Source: Thermomicrobiales bacterium (lineage in GTDB: Bacteria > Chloroflexota > Chloroflexia > Thermomicrobiales > UBA6265). Taken from it: a stretch of 58,806 bases of DNA. Position numbers and translations under genes: made by a program. Under the pieces are notes generated by a model, which had not been told where the DNA came from, did no database searches, and saw only the letters and a program-made list of their open reading frames with translations. The stretch is from NCBI GenBank assembly GCA_020432165.1, contig JAGQGU010000019.1, positions 1 to 58,806 on the forward strand. The letters run 5' to 3'. Positions 8,693 through 17,931 of this stretch are shown one piece after another; position 1 is the first letter of the stretch, and the number at the start of each line of letters is the position of its first letter.

Positions 8693-9574
8693 ATGTCCGA
8701 GTCCCGACAGTCAGAGTTTGTGCATCGCACACTCGGTGACCGCATTTACCAGATCGTCGTCATTGTCATGCTCTTGCTGGCGATGAGTCTCATGATCATC
8801 CCCTTCTGGAACGTCGTCGCTGTGGCATTCTCCACGCCTCTGGGCTCCATGGAATCCGGCGTTATCCTGTGGCCACGCGGATTCAGCCTGAATGGATTCC
8901 AGATTATCTGGAAGAATCTCGGCCTGGAACGAGCGTTCCTCAATAGCGTGATCGTGACCTTCTTCGGCACCATCGCACACGTCTTCCTGGCCTGCCTGGC
9001 CGGATATGTTCTTATCCAGAAGGATCTGCCGGGACGACGGTTGCTGGTGGGCTTTATCCTGGCGACTATGGCTATCCCGGGTGAGTTGATCATCATTCCA
9101 CTCTTCGTGGTCTACAAGAATCTGGGATTGTTAAACAGTCTCTTCGCACTGATTCTGAGCGGTATGGTGAGCGGCTTCAGCATCCTGCTGATGCGCAACT
9201 TCTTCATGGGTGTTCCGTTCGATCTCGCCGAATCGGCACGCATTGATGGCGCATCCGACTTCCGTATCTTCCGCTCGATTTACCTGCCGCTGGCAAAGGC
9301 CGGTATCGCCACGATCGCCTTGTTCGAGATGGTGGGTCGCTGGAATATGTTCTTGCCCGTGATTCTGTACATTAACGATTCCAGCAAGTACACCTTGCAG
9401 GTGGTGCTGCGCAGTCTGGTGACGGAGAATCAGGGCAATAGTGGCACCAGCATGATCACACCCAATGTGCAAATGGCGGGTATTCTCATCGCGGTGATTC
9501 CGTTGTTGACGCTCTATCCAATCATGCAGCGCTATTTCGTCAAGGGCATCTCACTCGGTGCAGTGAAGGAGTAG
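8693..9574 (+). CDS. ABC transporter permease, LplC/MalG-like
   Basis: The second permease of the importer, 293 residues with six membrane spans. The EAA loop reads AESARIDGASDFRIF followed by YLPLAKAGIAT near residues 183-208. The start at 8693 has a strong AAGGAGG site and is separated from the previous stop by a single base, so the two permeases are translated together. No ATPase gene follows; importers of this class often share a multitask ATPase (MsmX/UgpC type) encoded elsewhere. Confidence 0.92.
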   Translation: MSESRQSEFVHRTLGDRIYQIVVIVMLLLAMSLMIIPFWNVVAVAFSTPLGSMESGVILWPRGFSLNGFQIIWKNLGLERAFLNSVIVTFFGTIAHVFLACLAGYVLIQKDLPGRRLLVGFILATMAIPGELIIIPLFVVYKNLGLLNSLFALILSGMVSGFSILLMRNFFMGVPFDLAESARIDGASDFRIFRSIYLPLAKAGIATIALFEMVGRWNMFLPVILYINDSSKYTLQVVLRSLVTENQGNSGTSMITPNVQMAGILIAVIPLLTLYPIMQRYFVKGISLGAVKE

Positions 9575-9577
9575 TCT

Positions 9578-10948
9578 TTGCCCCCGTCAATCACCTTCCA
9601 GGCCCGGTTCGAAACTGATGAAGAGAAGGTGTGGAAGCATATCCCCTTTGCCGTCCCCGCGGGGGTGACACAAATGCATATCTCCATCAGCTACAACGAC
9701 CGGATCGATTCCAGTCCCATGCTGAAGGGCGGCAATACCCTGGATATCGGACTCTTCGATCCGCTCGGGTATGCCAGCGGATCGCCAGGGTTCCGGGGCT
9801 GGAGTGGTAGCAACAAAACCGAGATCACCATCGCCGAGGACTGGGCGACTCCACCCTACCGGGGCGGCAAGATCGAGCCGGGCGACTGGTACCTGCTTCT
9901 CGGCAGCTACAAAACGGGGCCGAATGGACTAACTGCAGATGTCACGGTCGAGTTCAACTCGACGTACCCGGCACCCGAGAGACCACCGCTACCCGCGCTT
10001 GCCACGCTCCGCCGAGGCGAACTTCCCGCACCAGTTGAACCGAACTGGTATCGCGGCGATCTGCATATGCACACCGTCTACTCCGATGGTGATAGTTACC
10101 CACACGAACTGACTGTGGCGGCGTATGAACTCGGTCTCGATTTCTATGGCATCACCGATCACAATCGCGCGCAAAGTCCGGTTCCGCTGGTACCACATGG
10201 CGATGGCTGGCCGATTCTCATCCCAGGTGTGGAGGTAACCAGCTATGCGGGCCATTTCAATGTTTGGGGTGGATCTGATAGCTGGTATGACTTCCGCGAC
10301 TATTCGGAGGTCGGGCAACAAACCGCGGTGAATGCCGCGCTCGCGGATGGCGCCCTCATTTCGATGAATCATCCCAAACCATATGGGCCAATGTGGGACT
10401 ATCCGGATATCACCGGCTTTGTCTGCACCGAGCCGTGGAATGGTTGGTGGGGTGGACTCAACAACCTCGCCACGGAGTTCTGGGGAGATCAACTCGATAG
10501 CGATTCCGCCGCGCAATGGCGTATCGGTATCTGCGGCAGTGATATGCACAAGCTGAAATCACCGGGCGATCCCACATCTCCGCTCAGTAATGCAACGATG
10601 GGGTGGCCAACACTGTGGTTACAGATAGACGAGGAACTCACCCAGGCAGCGATCATCAGGGCTATTCGTGCGGGGAAGGCGTTCATGAGCGAATCGCCCT
10701 GGGGTCCACAACTCATTGTCTCTCGCGAGGGTGATCGCGTGCGGGTGCATGTGGCCGCTGCCGCCGGCGATGCACTGTTGGCGATCGGAACCAGCGGATG
10801 CGTAGCATCAACGGCGATTGGCTCAGATGATGAAGTCTTCTCCTGGGAAATTGAGGAACTCACACCGGGTGAGAATCGCTATGTCCGCTTCGAGATCCAT
10901 CACCCCGGTGGCAATGTACGAGCGTTGAGCAATCCTGTCTGGACGTAG
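9578..10948 (+). CDS. PHP-domain metal-dependent phosphoesterase (CehA/McbA type) with N-terminal beta-sandwich
   Basis: A 456-residue cytoplasmic protein, last gene of the importer operon. Residues 1-140 look like a beta-sandwich of the pre-peptidase/PPC kind. Residues 155-455 are a PHP hydrolase domain with the expected metal ligands: DLHMHT (His163, His165), TDH (Asp194, His195), GVEVT (Glu219), GHF (His226), NHP (His265) and SDMH (Asp322, His324). The family cleaves phosphodiesters, and CehA relatives act on carbamates, so the exact substrate is open. A TTG start at 9578 is set by AAGGAG six bases upstream, inside the tail of the permease gene. Its place in the operon suggests it processes the imported compound. 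Confidence 0.82.
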   Translation: MPPSITFQARFETDEEKVWKHIPFAVPAGVTQMHISISYNDRIDSSPMLKGGNTLDIGLFDPLGYASGSPGFRGWSGSNKTEITIAEDWATPPYRGGKIEPGDWYLLLGSYKTGPNGLTADVTVEFNSTYPAPERPPLPALATLRRGELPAPVEPNWYRGDLHMHTVYSDGDSYPHELTVAAYELGLDFYGITDHNRAQSPVPLVPHGDGWPILIPGVEVTSYAGHFNVWGGSDSWYDFRDYSEVGQQTAVNAALADGALISMNHPKPYGPMWDYPDITGFVCTEPWNGWWGGLNNLATEFWGDQLDSDSAAQWRIGICGSDMHKLKSPGDPTSPLSNATMGWPTLWLQIDEELTQAAIIRAIRAGKAFMSESPWGPQLIVSREGDRVRVHVAAAAGDALLAIGTSGCVASTAIGSDDEVFSWEIEELTPGENRYVRFEIHHPGGNVRALSNPVWT

Positions 10949-10978
10949 CGCGGGTTAGTTATAGGTTGGCTGGTAGCA

Positions 10979-10995
10979 GGGCAGATCAACTGCCC
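10979..10995. terminator. Weak hairpin after importer operon
   Basis: A 6-bp stem (GGGCAG / CTGCCC) with loop atcaa lies 31 bases after the operon's last stop. TTTT appears only 14 bases later, so this is a weak terminator candidate. Confidence 0.3.
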
Positions 10996-11050
10996 CGTAC
11001 GAGTTTTGCCTGTGCCCATACGTCCCACACGTGCCCTGGGCGAGACTGTA

Positions 11051-11488
11051 TCACCAGTCCTCCTCTTCTTCTTCCCAGTTCGCGGTCCAATTCGCACGCC
11101 AGGGATTGTCGCCCTCTACCTGGGCACCACCCCATAGCCCCATCTCCTCGAGATCACGTTCAGCAAGCGCGACCATCTGGGCGATAAAGGCATCTACATC
11201 CTGCTCGGCATCGTGAAAACGAAAGCGCCCCAGCTCGGTTAACAGCGTCGCACCCGGCGTGAAGATCTCACCAGAAAAAGCCACACGTTCCAATGCGGCA
11301 ATACGTTCATCATCTTCGGGCAAACTCGCAACCAGGGTTGCAAGCTCTTCCAGACCGGTGGCGGAACGACGACTGCGTTCCGCCACCTCTGGCCCTAAAC
11401 CAAGCATATCCTGAAACTCGCGCTCGCGGCGCCATTCCGCAATCGCCTGAATCCGTTCAACAATCGCCTGTCTACCTATAGCCGTCAT
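11051..11488 (-). CDS. Hypothetical protein, helical, acidic Trp/Glu tail
   Basis: A 145-residue protein not recognised as any family. The start at 11488 is favoured by GAAGGG six bases upstream; longer in-frame starts (11494, 11512, 11641) would run towards or into the divergent transporter gene. The body is predicted almost wholly helical with many charged residues (AEWRREREFQDML, ALERVAFSGEIFTPG). The C-terminus is unusual: NPWRANWTANWEEEEEDW, rich in Trp and Glu. No signal peptide or membrane span. Probably cytoplasmic; function unknown. Confidence 0.65.
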   Translation of the reverse strand: MTAIGRQAIVERIQAIAEWRREREFQDMLGLGPEVAERSRRSATGLEELATLVASLPEDDERIAALERVAFSGEIFTPGATLLTELGRFRFHDAEQDVDAFIAQMVALAERDLEEMGLWGGAQVEGDNPWRANWTANWEEEEEDW

Positions 11489-11589
11489 ATCCATCCCTTC
11501 ACAGGTAGTCATTATCTCAGTACTGGATCCACTATTGGCACGGGACAAGGAATCAACGAAGATTCGACCAGCATCCGCCCCCATGAGGC

Positions 11590-12531
11590 ATGGTATTGAA
11601 CCGATCGTCCACCGATTCCAATCTGCTTGCCTACACCGCACTGGCTGTCAGCATGGCCTTTGTCGGCACGAGTATGACCGCCAATAAGTTCATCGTTGGC
11701 AATGTACCCGTGATGCTGGCGGGTTTCATCCGTTTCCTGGCAGCAACCGTTTTCATGGTCGCCATCACGATGGTGATCGATGGTCGACTCCCAAGACTCG
11801 GGCGCCAAACAAAGCTCATCCTCGCCGCGCAGACCTTCTTCGGGTCATTCCTCTTTACCATTCTCACCCTCTATGGTGTGGACATGACCACCGCCATGGT
11901 CAGCGGCATCGTGCTGGCGGCCACACCGGCGATGGTAGCAATCATGTCCTGGATATTGGGTGACCGCCTGGCCCGAACCGCCTGGATCGGTGTGCTCATT
12001 ACGATCGGTGGTGTGCTGGTCGTTAATGTGCTTGATGCCTCTAGCGGCGATCAGGCGCGACGACCAATCCTCGGGGCTGTGCTCATCTTCCTCGCGGTCA
12101 TCTGCGAAGCGCTCTACACGATGTTTGGCCGCCTGATCGCAGAAAGTGGCTCGGCGCTCGGCATTACGAGCTGGTATTCGATCTATGGCGCATTGATGTT
12201 CCTGCTACCAGCGTTATGGAATCTGCGCGACTTCTCGATTTCCACCATCCCCCAGTCCGCCTGGCTGGCCATGATCTATATGGGAGCTGTGCCGGGAGCC
12301 ACCTCCGTACTGCTCTGGTACTACGGTTTGCGCAGCGTACCGCCGAGTATCGCCGGTGCATTTACGGGTGTCATGCCAATCACAGCGGTCCTTTCCGCAT
12401 CGCTGATTCTGGATGAATCCATCGGCTGGTCCCACATTATTGGCATGGCATTGATCGTCTTCGGGATCGTGCTCGTCGCCCGATCCCGCGGCAGAGAAGT
12501 AACCGACCGGATCGAATCACTCGACCGGTAG
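11590..12531 (+). CDS. EamA/DMT-superfamily transporter
   Basis: A 313-residue inner-membrane protein with ten predicted spans arranged as two EamA repeats (about 10-147 and 165-300), the drug/metabolite transporter pattern. Repeat one ends with WILGDRLARTAWIGVLITIGGVLVV and repeat two with LILDESIGWSHIIGMALIVFGIVLV, the matching glutamate/aspartate-containing hairpins. Substrate unknown; relatives export amino acids or metabolites. ATG at 11590 follows a short GAGG. The 3' end overlaps the convergent phosphatase gene by 15 bases. Confidence 0.9.
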   Translation: MVLNRSSTDSNLLAYTALAVSMAFVGTSMTANKFIVGNVPVMLAGFIRFLAATVFMVAITMVIDGRLPRLGRQTKLILAAQTFFGSFLFTILTLYGVDMTTAMVSGIVLAATPAMVAIMSWILGDRLARTAWIGVLITIGGVLVVNVLDASSGDQARRPILGAVLIFLAVICEALYTMFGRLIAESGSALGITSWYSIYGALMFLLPALWNLRDFSISTIPQSAWLAMIYMGAVPGATSVLLWYYGLRSVPPSIAGAFTGVMPITAVLSASLILDESIGWSHIIGMALIVFGIVLVARSRGREVTDRIESLDR

Positions 12532-13425
12532 ATCGTCCGCCGGTTCACGACTTGGTGGTACTTCCCGCAAGAAGGGACGCAATGCTGCCAACACCCGGGC
12601 GTGAATCTCGGGATCTGCGCTGGCTAACAGGCCTCCGCTGAAGTGGGTGTTCTTCTTGTTGTAGAGATGCCGACGACCATACATATCGGTGTAAACACCG
12701 CCCGCCTCATTGATAACGAGATCGGGAGCGCAGAGATCCCATTCCTGGCCCGGACTCGTCCCTGGTGCCTGCGGGAATCCCAGGAAGACATCATATGTGC
12801 GCACGTGATCATCGAATGCTCGTGCCTGCACGCCCACCTTCATCTCCACGGGATCGGCGGCGCCGAACTCCGCAGCCACAGCCTTCACCGCAGTCTCCGC
12901 ACCTTCAGCAAGATAGTAGACACTGGTGACCATCCGCGGCGGATGCTGCGATGGCGCGATGCGGAATGGTTCCCAAATGCCGTTCTCCCGTCGCCATGAC
13001 CCCTGACCTGCGATAGCGGCGTGCATGATACCGGTGGTCGGCTGGAGGGTCACCGCGACCTGGGGATGGTGATCGATAGCGAGGGCGATCAGGACATCGA
13101 AGAGACCGTTGGCAGCGATGTACTGGGCGGTACCATCGATAGGATCGACAATCCAGACACGATCATGCTGAAGCCGCTCCTCGTCCTTGGCACCCTCTTC
13201 GGTAAGGAGGGCATCGCCCGGAAACGCAGCTGTCAGACGTTCGCGGATCAACTTGTCCGACGCCAGATCGGCATCGGTTACGGGGCTGCCATCATCCTTT
13301 TCGTATTCGCTGGCGGAATGAGCATTGTAGAAACCAAGAATGACGTCGGCTGCAGCATCGGCGGTATCAATGGCGACCGAGAGTTCACGAAACCATGGCT
13401 CTTCGGAGCTAATCGGGTAGGACAT
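12517..13425 (-). CDS. Inositol monophosphatase / CysQ-type phosphatase
   Basis: A 302-residue member of the lithium-sensitive, Mg-dependent phosphatase family, which removes phosphate from inositol phosphate, PAP or sugar phosphates. Signature residues are LLTEEG, WIVDPIDGTAQYI (first metal site) and EWDLCAPDLVINEAGG (second site with WD). The start at 13425 is chosen because AAAGG precedes it and the longer frame to 13518 adds a low-complexity basic stretch; a second AAAGGA lies directly against the start. Substrate cannot be set from the sequence. Convergent with the EamA gene, sharing 15 bases at their ends. Confidence 0.85.
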   Translation of the reverse strand: MSYPISSEEPWFRELSVAIDTADAAADVILGFYNAHSASEYEKDDGSPVTDADLASDKLIRERLTAAFPGDALLTEEGAKDEERLQHDRVWIVDPIDGTAQYIAANGLFDVLIALAIDHHPQVAVTLQPTTGIMHAAIAGQGSWRRENGIWEPFRIAPSQHPPRMVTSVYYLAEGAETAVKAVAAEFGAADPVEMKVGVQARAFDDHVRTYDVFLGFPQAPGTSPGQEWDLCAPDLVINEAGGVYTDMYGRRHLYNKKNTHFSGGLLASADPEIHARVLAALRPFLREVPPSREPADDLPVE

Positions 13426-13654
13426 TCCTTTGGCACCTTTCGCGGAATCAGTACATTTACCCCTGCAGTATCGTCCGAATTCGGTTCCACGAACAGATTT
13501 CCGGGCCAATTCCATCAAAAAGATGGCGGGATATGTAGCGTTTTCGCATCGGAGTCGCTAGGCTAGAGTCTGGACACCGCTGTCTTCATCGACCGTGTAA
13601 TCATCGTTCGCGTGGATGACCAGTGCATGCGCGCCAGAACCCCAGGAAACCGCA

Positions 13655-14653
13655 ATGAAGATGCCCCGCAATCGCAGACTCACGATCTTTGGCTCCGTTG
13701 CTCTATCGGCCACGTTGGTGCTCAGCGCCTGCGGTAGTGATGACGACGCAAGTCCGACTGCTACGACGGTACCTGCGACTACTGCTCCGACCGAAGTAGT
13801 CACACCTACAGAGATTGCACCGGAAGGCACACCTGAGGAAACGGTGGCAACTCCGGAAGAGACTGAGGCTGCCGTTGCCACGCCTGAGGAAACTGAGGTT
13901 ACAGTCGCAACTCCGGAAGAGACCGAGGTAGCGGTCGCGACGCCAGAAGAGACCGAGGTAGCAGTCGCTACCCCAGAGGAGACAGAGGTAGCAGTCGCAA
14001 CTCCGGAAGAGACTGAAGTAGCGGTCGCGACGCCAGAAGAGACCGAAATTGCGGTCGCTACACCTGAAGAGACTGAGGTAGCAGTTGCGACTCCGGAGGA
14101 AACCATGGCAGTGGTTGCCACACCGGAAGAGACCGAGGTTGCTGTTGCTACGCCTGAGGAGACCATGGCAGTAATCGCGACTCCCGAGGAGACTGAGGTC
14201 GCGGTTGCAACTCCTGAGGAAACCGTGGCAGTGGTTGGCACTCCGGAGGAGACTGAGGTCGCCGTTGCCACACCGGAAGAGACCATGGCAGTGGTTGCCA
14301 CGCCGGAAGAGACCGAGGTCGCCGTTGCCACACCTGAGGAGACCATGGCAGTGGTTGCCACTCCGGAAGCAACTGAAACTGTAGCCACACCCGCTGAGAC
14401 GATGCCGGTTGTCATCGCCGCGACTGAAATAGCGGGAACACCAGAAGCATCGCCGATCGCAACACCAATCGGTACGCCGATGGCATCCCCAGTTGCCTCT
14501 CCGATCGCCTCGCCACAGGCGACACCAGACGCAACTCCAGATGAGTCAGCATCTGCAGCCCAGGAGCATGCCTCGGCCACGATGGGAGAACTACTCGGAC
14601 GTGCTGCCCAGGGCATCCGCTCGACCATCGTAGTCAGTGGCCCCCGTAGCTAG
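13655..14653 (+). CDS. Lipoprotein with long TPEET decapeptide repeats
   Basis: A 332-residue predicted lipoprotein: a basic N-terminus, hydrophobic stretch and the lipobox LSAC put the lipid-bearing Cys near residue 26. Most of the rest is a repeat of ten residues built on V-A-T-P-E-E-T-E-V-A, about 18 units between residues 58 and 245. The first half is uniform; the second half alternates EVAVA with MAVVA so the true period becomes 20 residues. A Pro/Ala/Ser/Thr linker and a short tail end the protein. It has no catalytic domain and probably forms an extended acidic stalk on the cell surface. AGGAAA precedes the ATG at 13655. Function unknown. Confidence 0.78.
   Translation: MKMPRNRRLTIFGSVALSATLVLSACGSDDDASPTATTVPATTAPTEVVTPTEIAPEGTPEETVATPEETEAAVATPEETEVTVATPEETEVAVATPEETEVAVATPEETEVAVATPEETEVAVATPEETEIAVATPEETEVAVATPEETMAVVATPEETEVAVATPEETMAVIATPEETEVAVATPEETVAVVGTPEETEVAVATPEETMAVVATPEETEVAVATPEETMAVVATPEATETVATPAETMPVVIAATEIAGTPEASPIATPIGTPMASPVASPIASPQATPDATPDESASAAQEHASATMGELLGRAAQGIRSTIVVSGPRS
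13829..14387 (+). repeat. Tandem 30-bp repeats (60-bp higher-order unit in 3' half)
   Basis: About 18 copies of a 30-base unit encode the TPEET decapeptide. From about 14101 the units pair into a 60-base period (14101, 14161, 14221, 14281, 14341). Codons differ between copies (e.g. acc/act/acg/aca for Thr), showing that the peptide is kept by selection while the DNA drifts. The array is stop-free on both strands, which creates a long false reading frame on the minus strand. Confidence 0.9.
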
Positions 14654-14697
14654 CAGATAGCAGGTTTCAGCTGGCCTATGACAACTGCATAACAAAG

Positions 14698-14729
14698 AGG
14701 GAGTCGGTCACCAGATCGGCTCCCTTTTT
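14698..14729 (+). terminator. Rho-independent terminator
   Basis: An 11-bp stem (14698-14708 with 14715-14725, two G-T wobble pairs, six-base loop) is followed directly by TTTTTG. It ends the repeat-lipoprotein transcript before the malic enzyme gene. Confidence 0.85.
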
Positions 14730-14851
14730 GTCCCTATTCATTCTGAAATAGGCGATACTGTTGCAAGATATCGCGCAGGCCACGGCACGCGGGTACACCT
14801 CCTGTTCCCCTGCCTGTTGGTTCGCATTACGAACAAGATAGCGGAGGAAAT

Positions 14852-17410
14852 ATGGTCGCGACGAATAGCGGAGTTGGTCTGGAAATCAGCGATTACGATG
14901 AAGGGCTCGATTTTCGGCGACGATATCGGGGGCTGATCGGGGTCAATAGCAAACTCGCCATCCGCGATCGCTCGATCCTTTCGCTCGTCTACACACCTGG
15001 TGTTGCCGCCGCCTGCACAGCCATCGAACACGATCCCGTACGCAGCTACGATCTCACCTGCCGCGGTAATACGGTTGCACTGATGAGCGATGGCTCCGAT
15101 CTCTTCGGCTCCACCGCCGCAGCAGAGCCGAATCCGCTGGCCGAGCTTCCCGCCGCTGAAGGCAAATCCGTCATCTTCAAGACCTTTGCTGGCGTCGATG
15201 CGTTCCCGGTCATGCTCGCGACTACCGAGATCGACGAGATTGTCGAAACCGGCGTCGCACTGGCACCCACATTCGGTGCAATTTGTCTGGACGATATCGC
15301 CTCGCCGCGCGCGTTTACCATTGCCGAAACACTGGAACGAGCCGCCAATATCCCTGTCTTCAGCAATCAACATCACGGCACTGCTATCCTCGCGCTGGGC
15401 GCGCTCTACAACGCACTAAAGATCGTCGGCAAGGATCTGGAGACGGCACGCATTGTGCTCAGCGGCGCAGGTATCGCCGGAATCGGTGTCGCCCGACTCC
15501 TCACTCGCGCCGGTGCCAAGAACCTGGTTGTCTGTGATCGCGCTGGCGCAATCTACAACTATCGCCCCGACCGAATGAACTGGGCGAAAGCCTATGTCGC
15601 CAAGGAAACCAACTTCGAGGAGCGCAAGGGCAGCCTCGCAGAGATGATGGTGGACGCCGATGTCTTCATCGGACTCAGCTCCGGCGGCATCGTCACCGAA
15701 GAAATGGTGAGCACGATGGCCAGCGACGCCGTGGTGCTGGCCATGGCCGTACCGGCGCCTGAAGTAACACCAGAACTCGCCCGAGCCGGCGGGGCGCGAG
15801 TCATCGCGACTGGTCGTAGCGATTACGCCAATATGTTGGACACCAGTCTGGTCTTCCCTGGATTCTTCCGCGGGTTGCTGGACTCTGGTGCACGCAATAT
15901 CCGACTCCGCATGCTGCTCAATGCTGCTCGCGCACTGGCAGATATGGTGCGATCCGACGAGCTTCACGCCGATCATATCGTGCCGCATATCTTTGACTTC
16001 CGGGTCGCTCCGCAGATTGCTGCATCGGTTGTGCGCACCGCCATTCAGACCGGTGAAGCTACCCGCGAGATCACTCCAGAAGAGGTTGCCGAGAAAACCC
16101 TGCGATATGTTTACGAGGGCCGCCTGGAGAAACCGCGACCGAGCCTGCGCTCCAATGGCGATAGCCACAGCTTCGTGGAGGAAGCGATCGATCTACGCGA
16201 ACGTCATCATGGCATCATCGAGATCGAGAGCAAGGTGCCGATTCGGGATCACCATATTCTCAATATGCTTTATCTTCCGCCGGCTGCCCTGGCACCGAGC
16301 TACGTAATCCGCGAAGACGCCTCTCAGGTCTATGAACTCACTGGCAAGGGCAATCTGGTCGGGATCGTTACCGATGGTTCAGCTGTGCTGGGCCTCGGCG
16401 ATATCGGTCCGCAAGCAGCGATGCCAGTCATGGAAGGCAAGGCTGCTCTCTTCCGCTCACTGGCGGGCGTGGAAGCCTTCCCGATCTGCCTGGCTGAACG
16501 CGATCCCGACGAGATCGTCGCCCGGGCAGTAGCGATCTCCCCCAGCCTGGGTGGCATCAACCTCGAAGATATCGCTGCTCCGCGCTGTTTCGAGATCGAG
16601 GAGAAGTTGAAGGCAGCGCTCGATATGCCTGTCTTCCACGACGATCAGCATGGTACGGCCGTGGTTGTACTGGCAGCAATGCTGAATGCCACCAAGCTCA
16701 TTCGACGCGAATTGGGCGATCTCCGCATCGTCGTCAACGGGGCCGGTTCAGCGGGTATGGCGGTGACCAAACTCCTCATGCAGAGCGGCGTGAAGGATGT
16801 CATCCTCTGCGATCGCACCGGTGCGATCTACAAGGGTCGACCGACCAGTATGGGCAAATACAAGGACGAGATCGCGGAAATAACCAATCTGGAAGGGAAA
16901 CAGGGCAGCATGGCCGAAGTGCTGGTGGGAGCGGATGTCTTCATCGGCCTCTCTGCACCAAAGACGCTTACCACCGAGATGGTACGCACGATGGCACCGA
17001 ATCCGCTGATTTTCGCGCTGGCAAATCCGAATCCGGAGATTACGCCGGACGATGCCTTCGAGGGCGGCGCCTTTGCGGTGGCGACTGGTCGATCCGATTA
17101 TCCGAATCAGGTGAACAATTCGCTCGCTTTCCCGGGTATTTTCCGGGGCGCGCTTGATGTAAAAGCCACCGCTATCTCGGATGAGATGAAGATCGCCGCG
17201 GCGGAAGCGATCGCTGCACTGGTCCCGAACGCGAAGTTGAGCCCGGACTTCCTGATTCCGGATAGCCTCGATCTGCGGGTTGCACCACGTGTGGCCGCGG
17301 CTGTGGCAGCCAAGGCATACGAGCAAGGGCTGGCTCGCGGTACGATTACACCGGACGAGATTGAGGCACGCACCCGCGACATGGTTTATGAAGGCGTGGT
17401 GTTCAACTAG
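14852..17410 (+). CDS. Tandem malic-enzyme-like protein (two fused malic domains)
   Basis: An 852-residue protein made of two complete malic-enzyme-like halves (about 20-425 and 445-852). Malic enzymes oxidise malate to pyruvate with NAD(P) and a divalent metal. The second half keeps Tyr474, Lys530 (MEGK), Glu572-Asp573, the metal Asp597-Asp598 (FHDDQHGT), the dinucleotide loop GAGSAG and malate-binding Asn725 and Asn755-756, although the YTPGVA loop has become YLPPAA. The first half keeps YTPGVA (Tyr47), Lys105 and GAGIAG but has Ser171-Asn172 in place of Asp-Asp, Val300 for Asn, and Asp330-Thr331 for Asn-Asn, so it is probably not catalytic. This is not the MaeB layout, where the second part is a phosphotransacetylase-like domain. 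A GGAGGAA site precedes the ATG. Confidence 0.88.
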   Translation: MVATNSGVGLEISDYDEGLDFRRRYRGLIGVNSKLAIRDRSILSLVYTPGVAAACTAIEHDPVRSYDLTCRGNTVALMSDGSDLFGSTAAAEPNPLAELPAAEGKSVIFKTFAGVDAFPVMLATTEIDEIVETGVALAPTFGAICLDDIASPRAFTIAETLERAANIPVFSNQHHGTAILALGALYNALKIVGKDLETARIVLSGAGIAGIGVARLLTRAGAKNLVVCDRAGAIYNYRPDRMNWAKAYVAKETNFEERKGSLAEMMVDADVFIGLSSGGIVTEEMVSTMASDAVVLAMAVPAPEVTPELARAGGARVIATGRSDYANMLDTSLVFPGFFRGLLDSGARNIRLRMLLNAARALADMVRSDELHADHIVPHIFDFRVAPQIAASVVRTAIQTGEATREITPEEVAEKTLRYVYEGRLEKPRPSLRSNGDSHSFVEEAIDLRERHHGIIEIESKVPIRDHHILNMLYLPPAALAPSYVIREDASQVYELTGKGNLVGIVTDGSAVLGLGDIGPQAAMPVMEGKAALFRSLAGVEAFPICLAERDPDEIVARAVAISPSLGGINLEDIAAPRCFEIEEKLKAALDMPVFHDDQHGTAVVVLAAMLNATKLIRRELGDLRIVVNGAGSAGMAVTKLLMQSGVKDVILCDRTGAIYKGRPTSMGKYKDEIAEITNLEGKQGSMAEVLVGADVFIGLSAPKTLTTEMVRTMAPNPLIFALANPNPEITPDDAFEGGAFAVATGRSDYPNQVNNSLAFPGIFRGALDVKATAISDEMKIAAAEAIAALVPNAKLSPDFLIPDSLDLRVAPRVAAAVAAKAYEQGLARGTITPDEIEARTRDMVYEGVVFN

Positions 17411-17422
17411 ATTGCGGGTTGC

Positions 17423-17881
17423 ATGACCGATTCAGCAGATACGTTTCAATGGCACCCTGACTACGCGGGTCGCACTATCGAGAGCGTCCAGCGAGAGATC
17501 TCCGAGAATCTGCGACGGGATCAGCTGGCCTACCAGAATGCGCTGAATAACGCCGAAAGGGAAGAGTTTGGTGCCTTCGCCACAATCCGCGATCTGGAGC
17601 GAAAGTGGAGCCAGTACGACATGAGCTGGGCCGAAGTCGACTCCACGATGCTCGCGGAGCGGATCGTTGCCTTTGAGCATGCCCGCGACACGAGGCAAGA
17701 ACTCTTCAGTTGGCAGGAATGGAAGGCGAATCTGGAGCCGCTACCGGTAAGCGGTGCGAAATCCGACTGGCGCGAGAATATGAGCGATGAACAGCGTCGC
17801 AAGGTCGCCTCTGCGATCGCGATGGGCGTGATCGTTCTGAGTCTGATAGTCGTGTTGATTGCGTTGAGCCTGATTTTCTAG
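17423..17881 (+). CDS. Hypothetical tail-anchored membrane protein
   Basis: A 152-residue protein of unknown family, 12 bases after the malic enzyme and probably co-transcribed. Residues 20-115 are charged and likely helical. The only hydrophobic segment is at the very end (about 130-152, AIAMGVIVLSLIVVLIALSLIF), so the protein probably hangs in the cytoplasm from a C-terminal membrane anchor. The ribosome site is weak (GCGGGTTGC). Function not known. Confidence 0.6.
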   Translation: MTDSADTFQWHPDYAGRTIESVQREISENLRRDQLAYQNALNNAEREEFGAFATIRDLERKWSQYDMSWAEVDSTMLAERIVAFEHARDTRQELFSWQEWKANLEPLPVSGAKSDWRENMSDEQRRKVASAIAMGVIVLSLIVVLIALSLIF

Positions 17882-17931
17882 GCGGCGAGACGTCGTTCCG
17901 AAGCCGAGCGCAGTAACGGGATGACGAGGGT

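Noticed and set aside
13558-14628. Long minus-strand frame of 356 residues opposite the repeat lipoprotein
   Set aside because: The 30-base repeats contain no stop codon on either strand; the frame is a product of the repeat and lacks a ribosome site. The plus-strand frame has a signal, lipobox and terminator.
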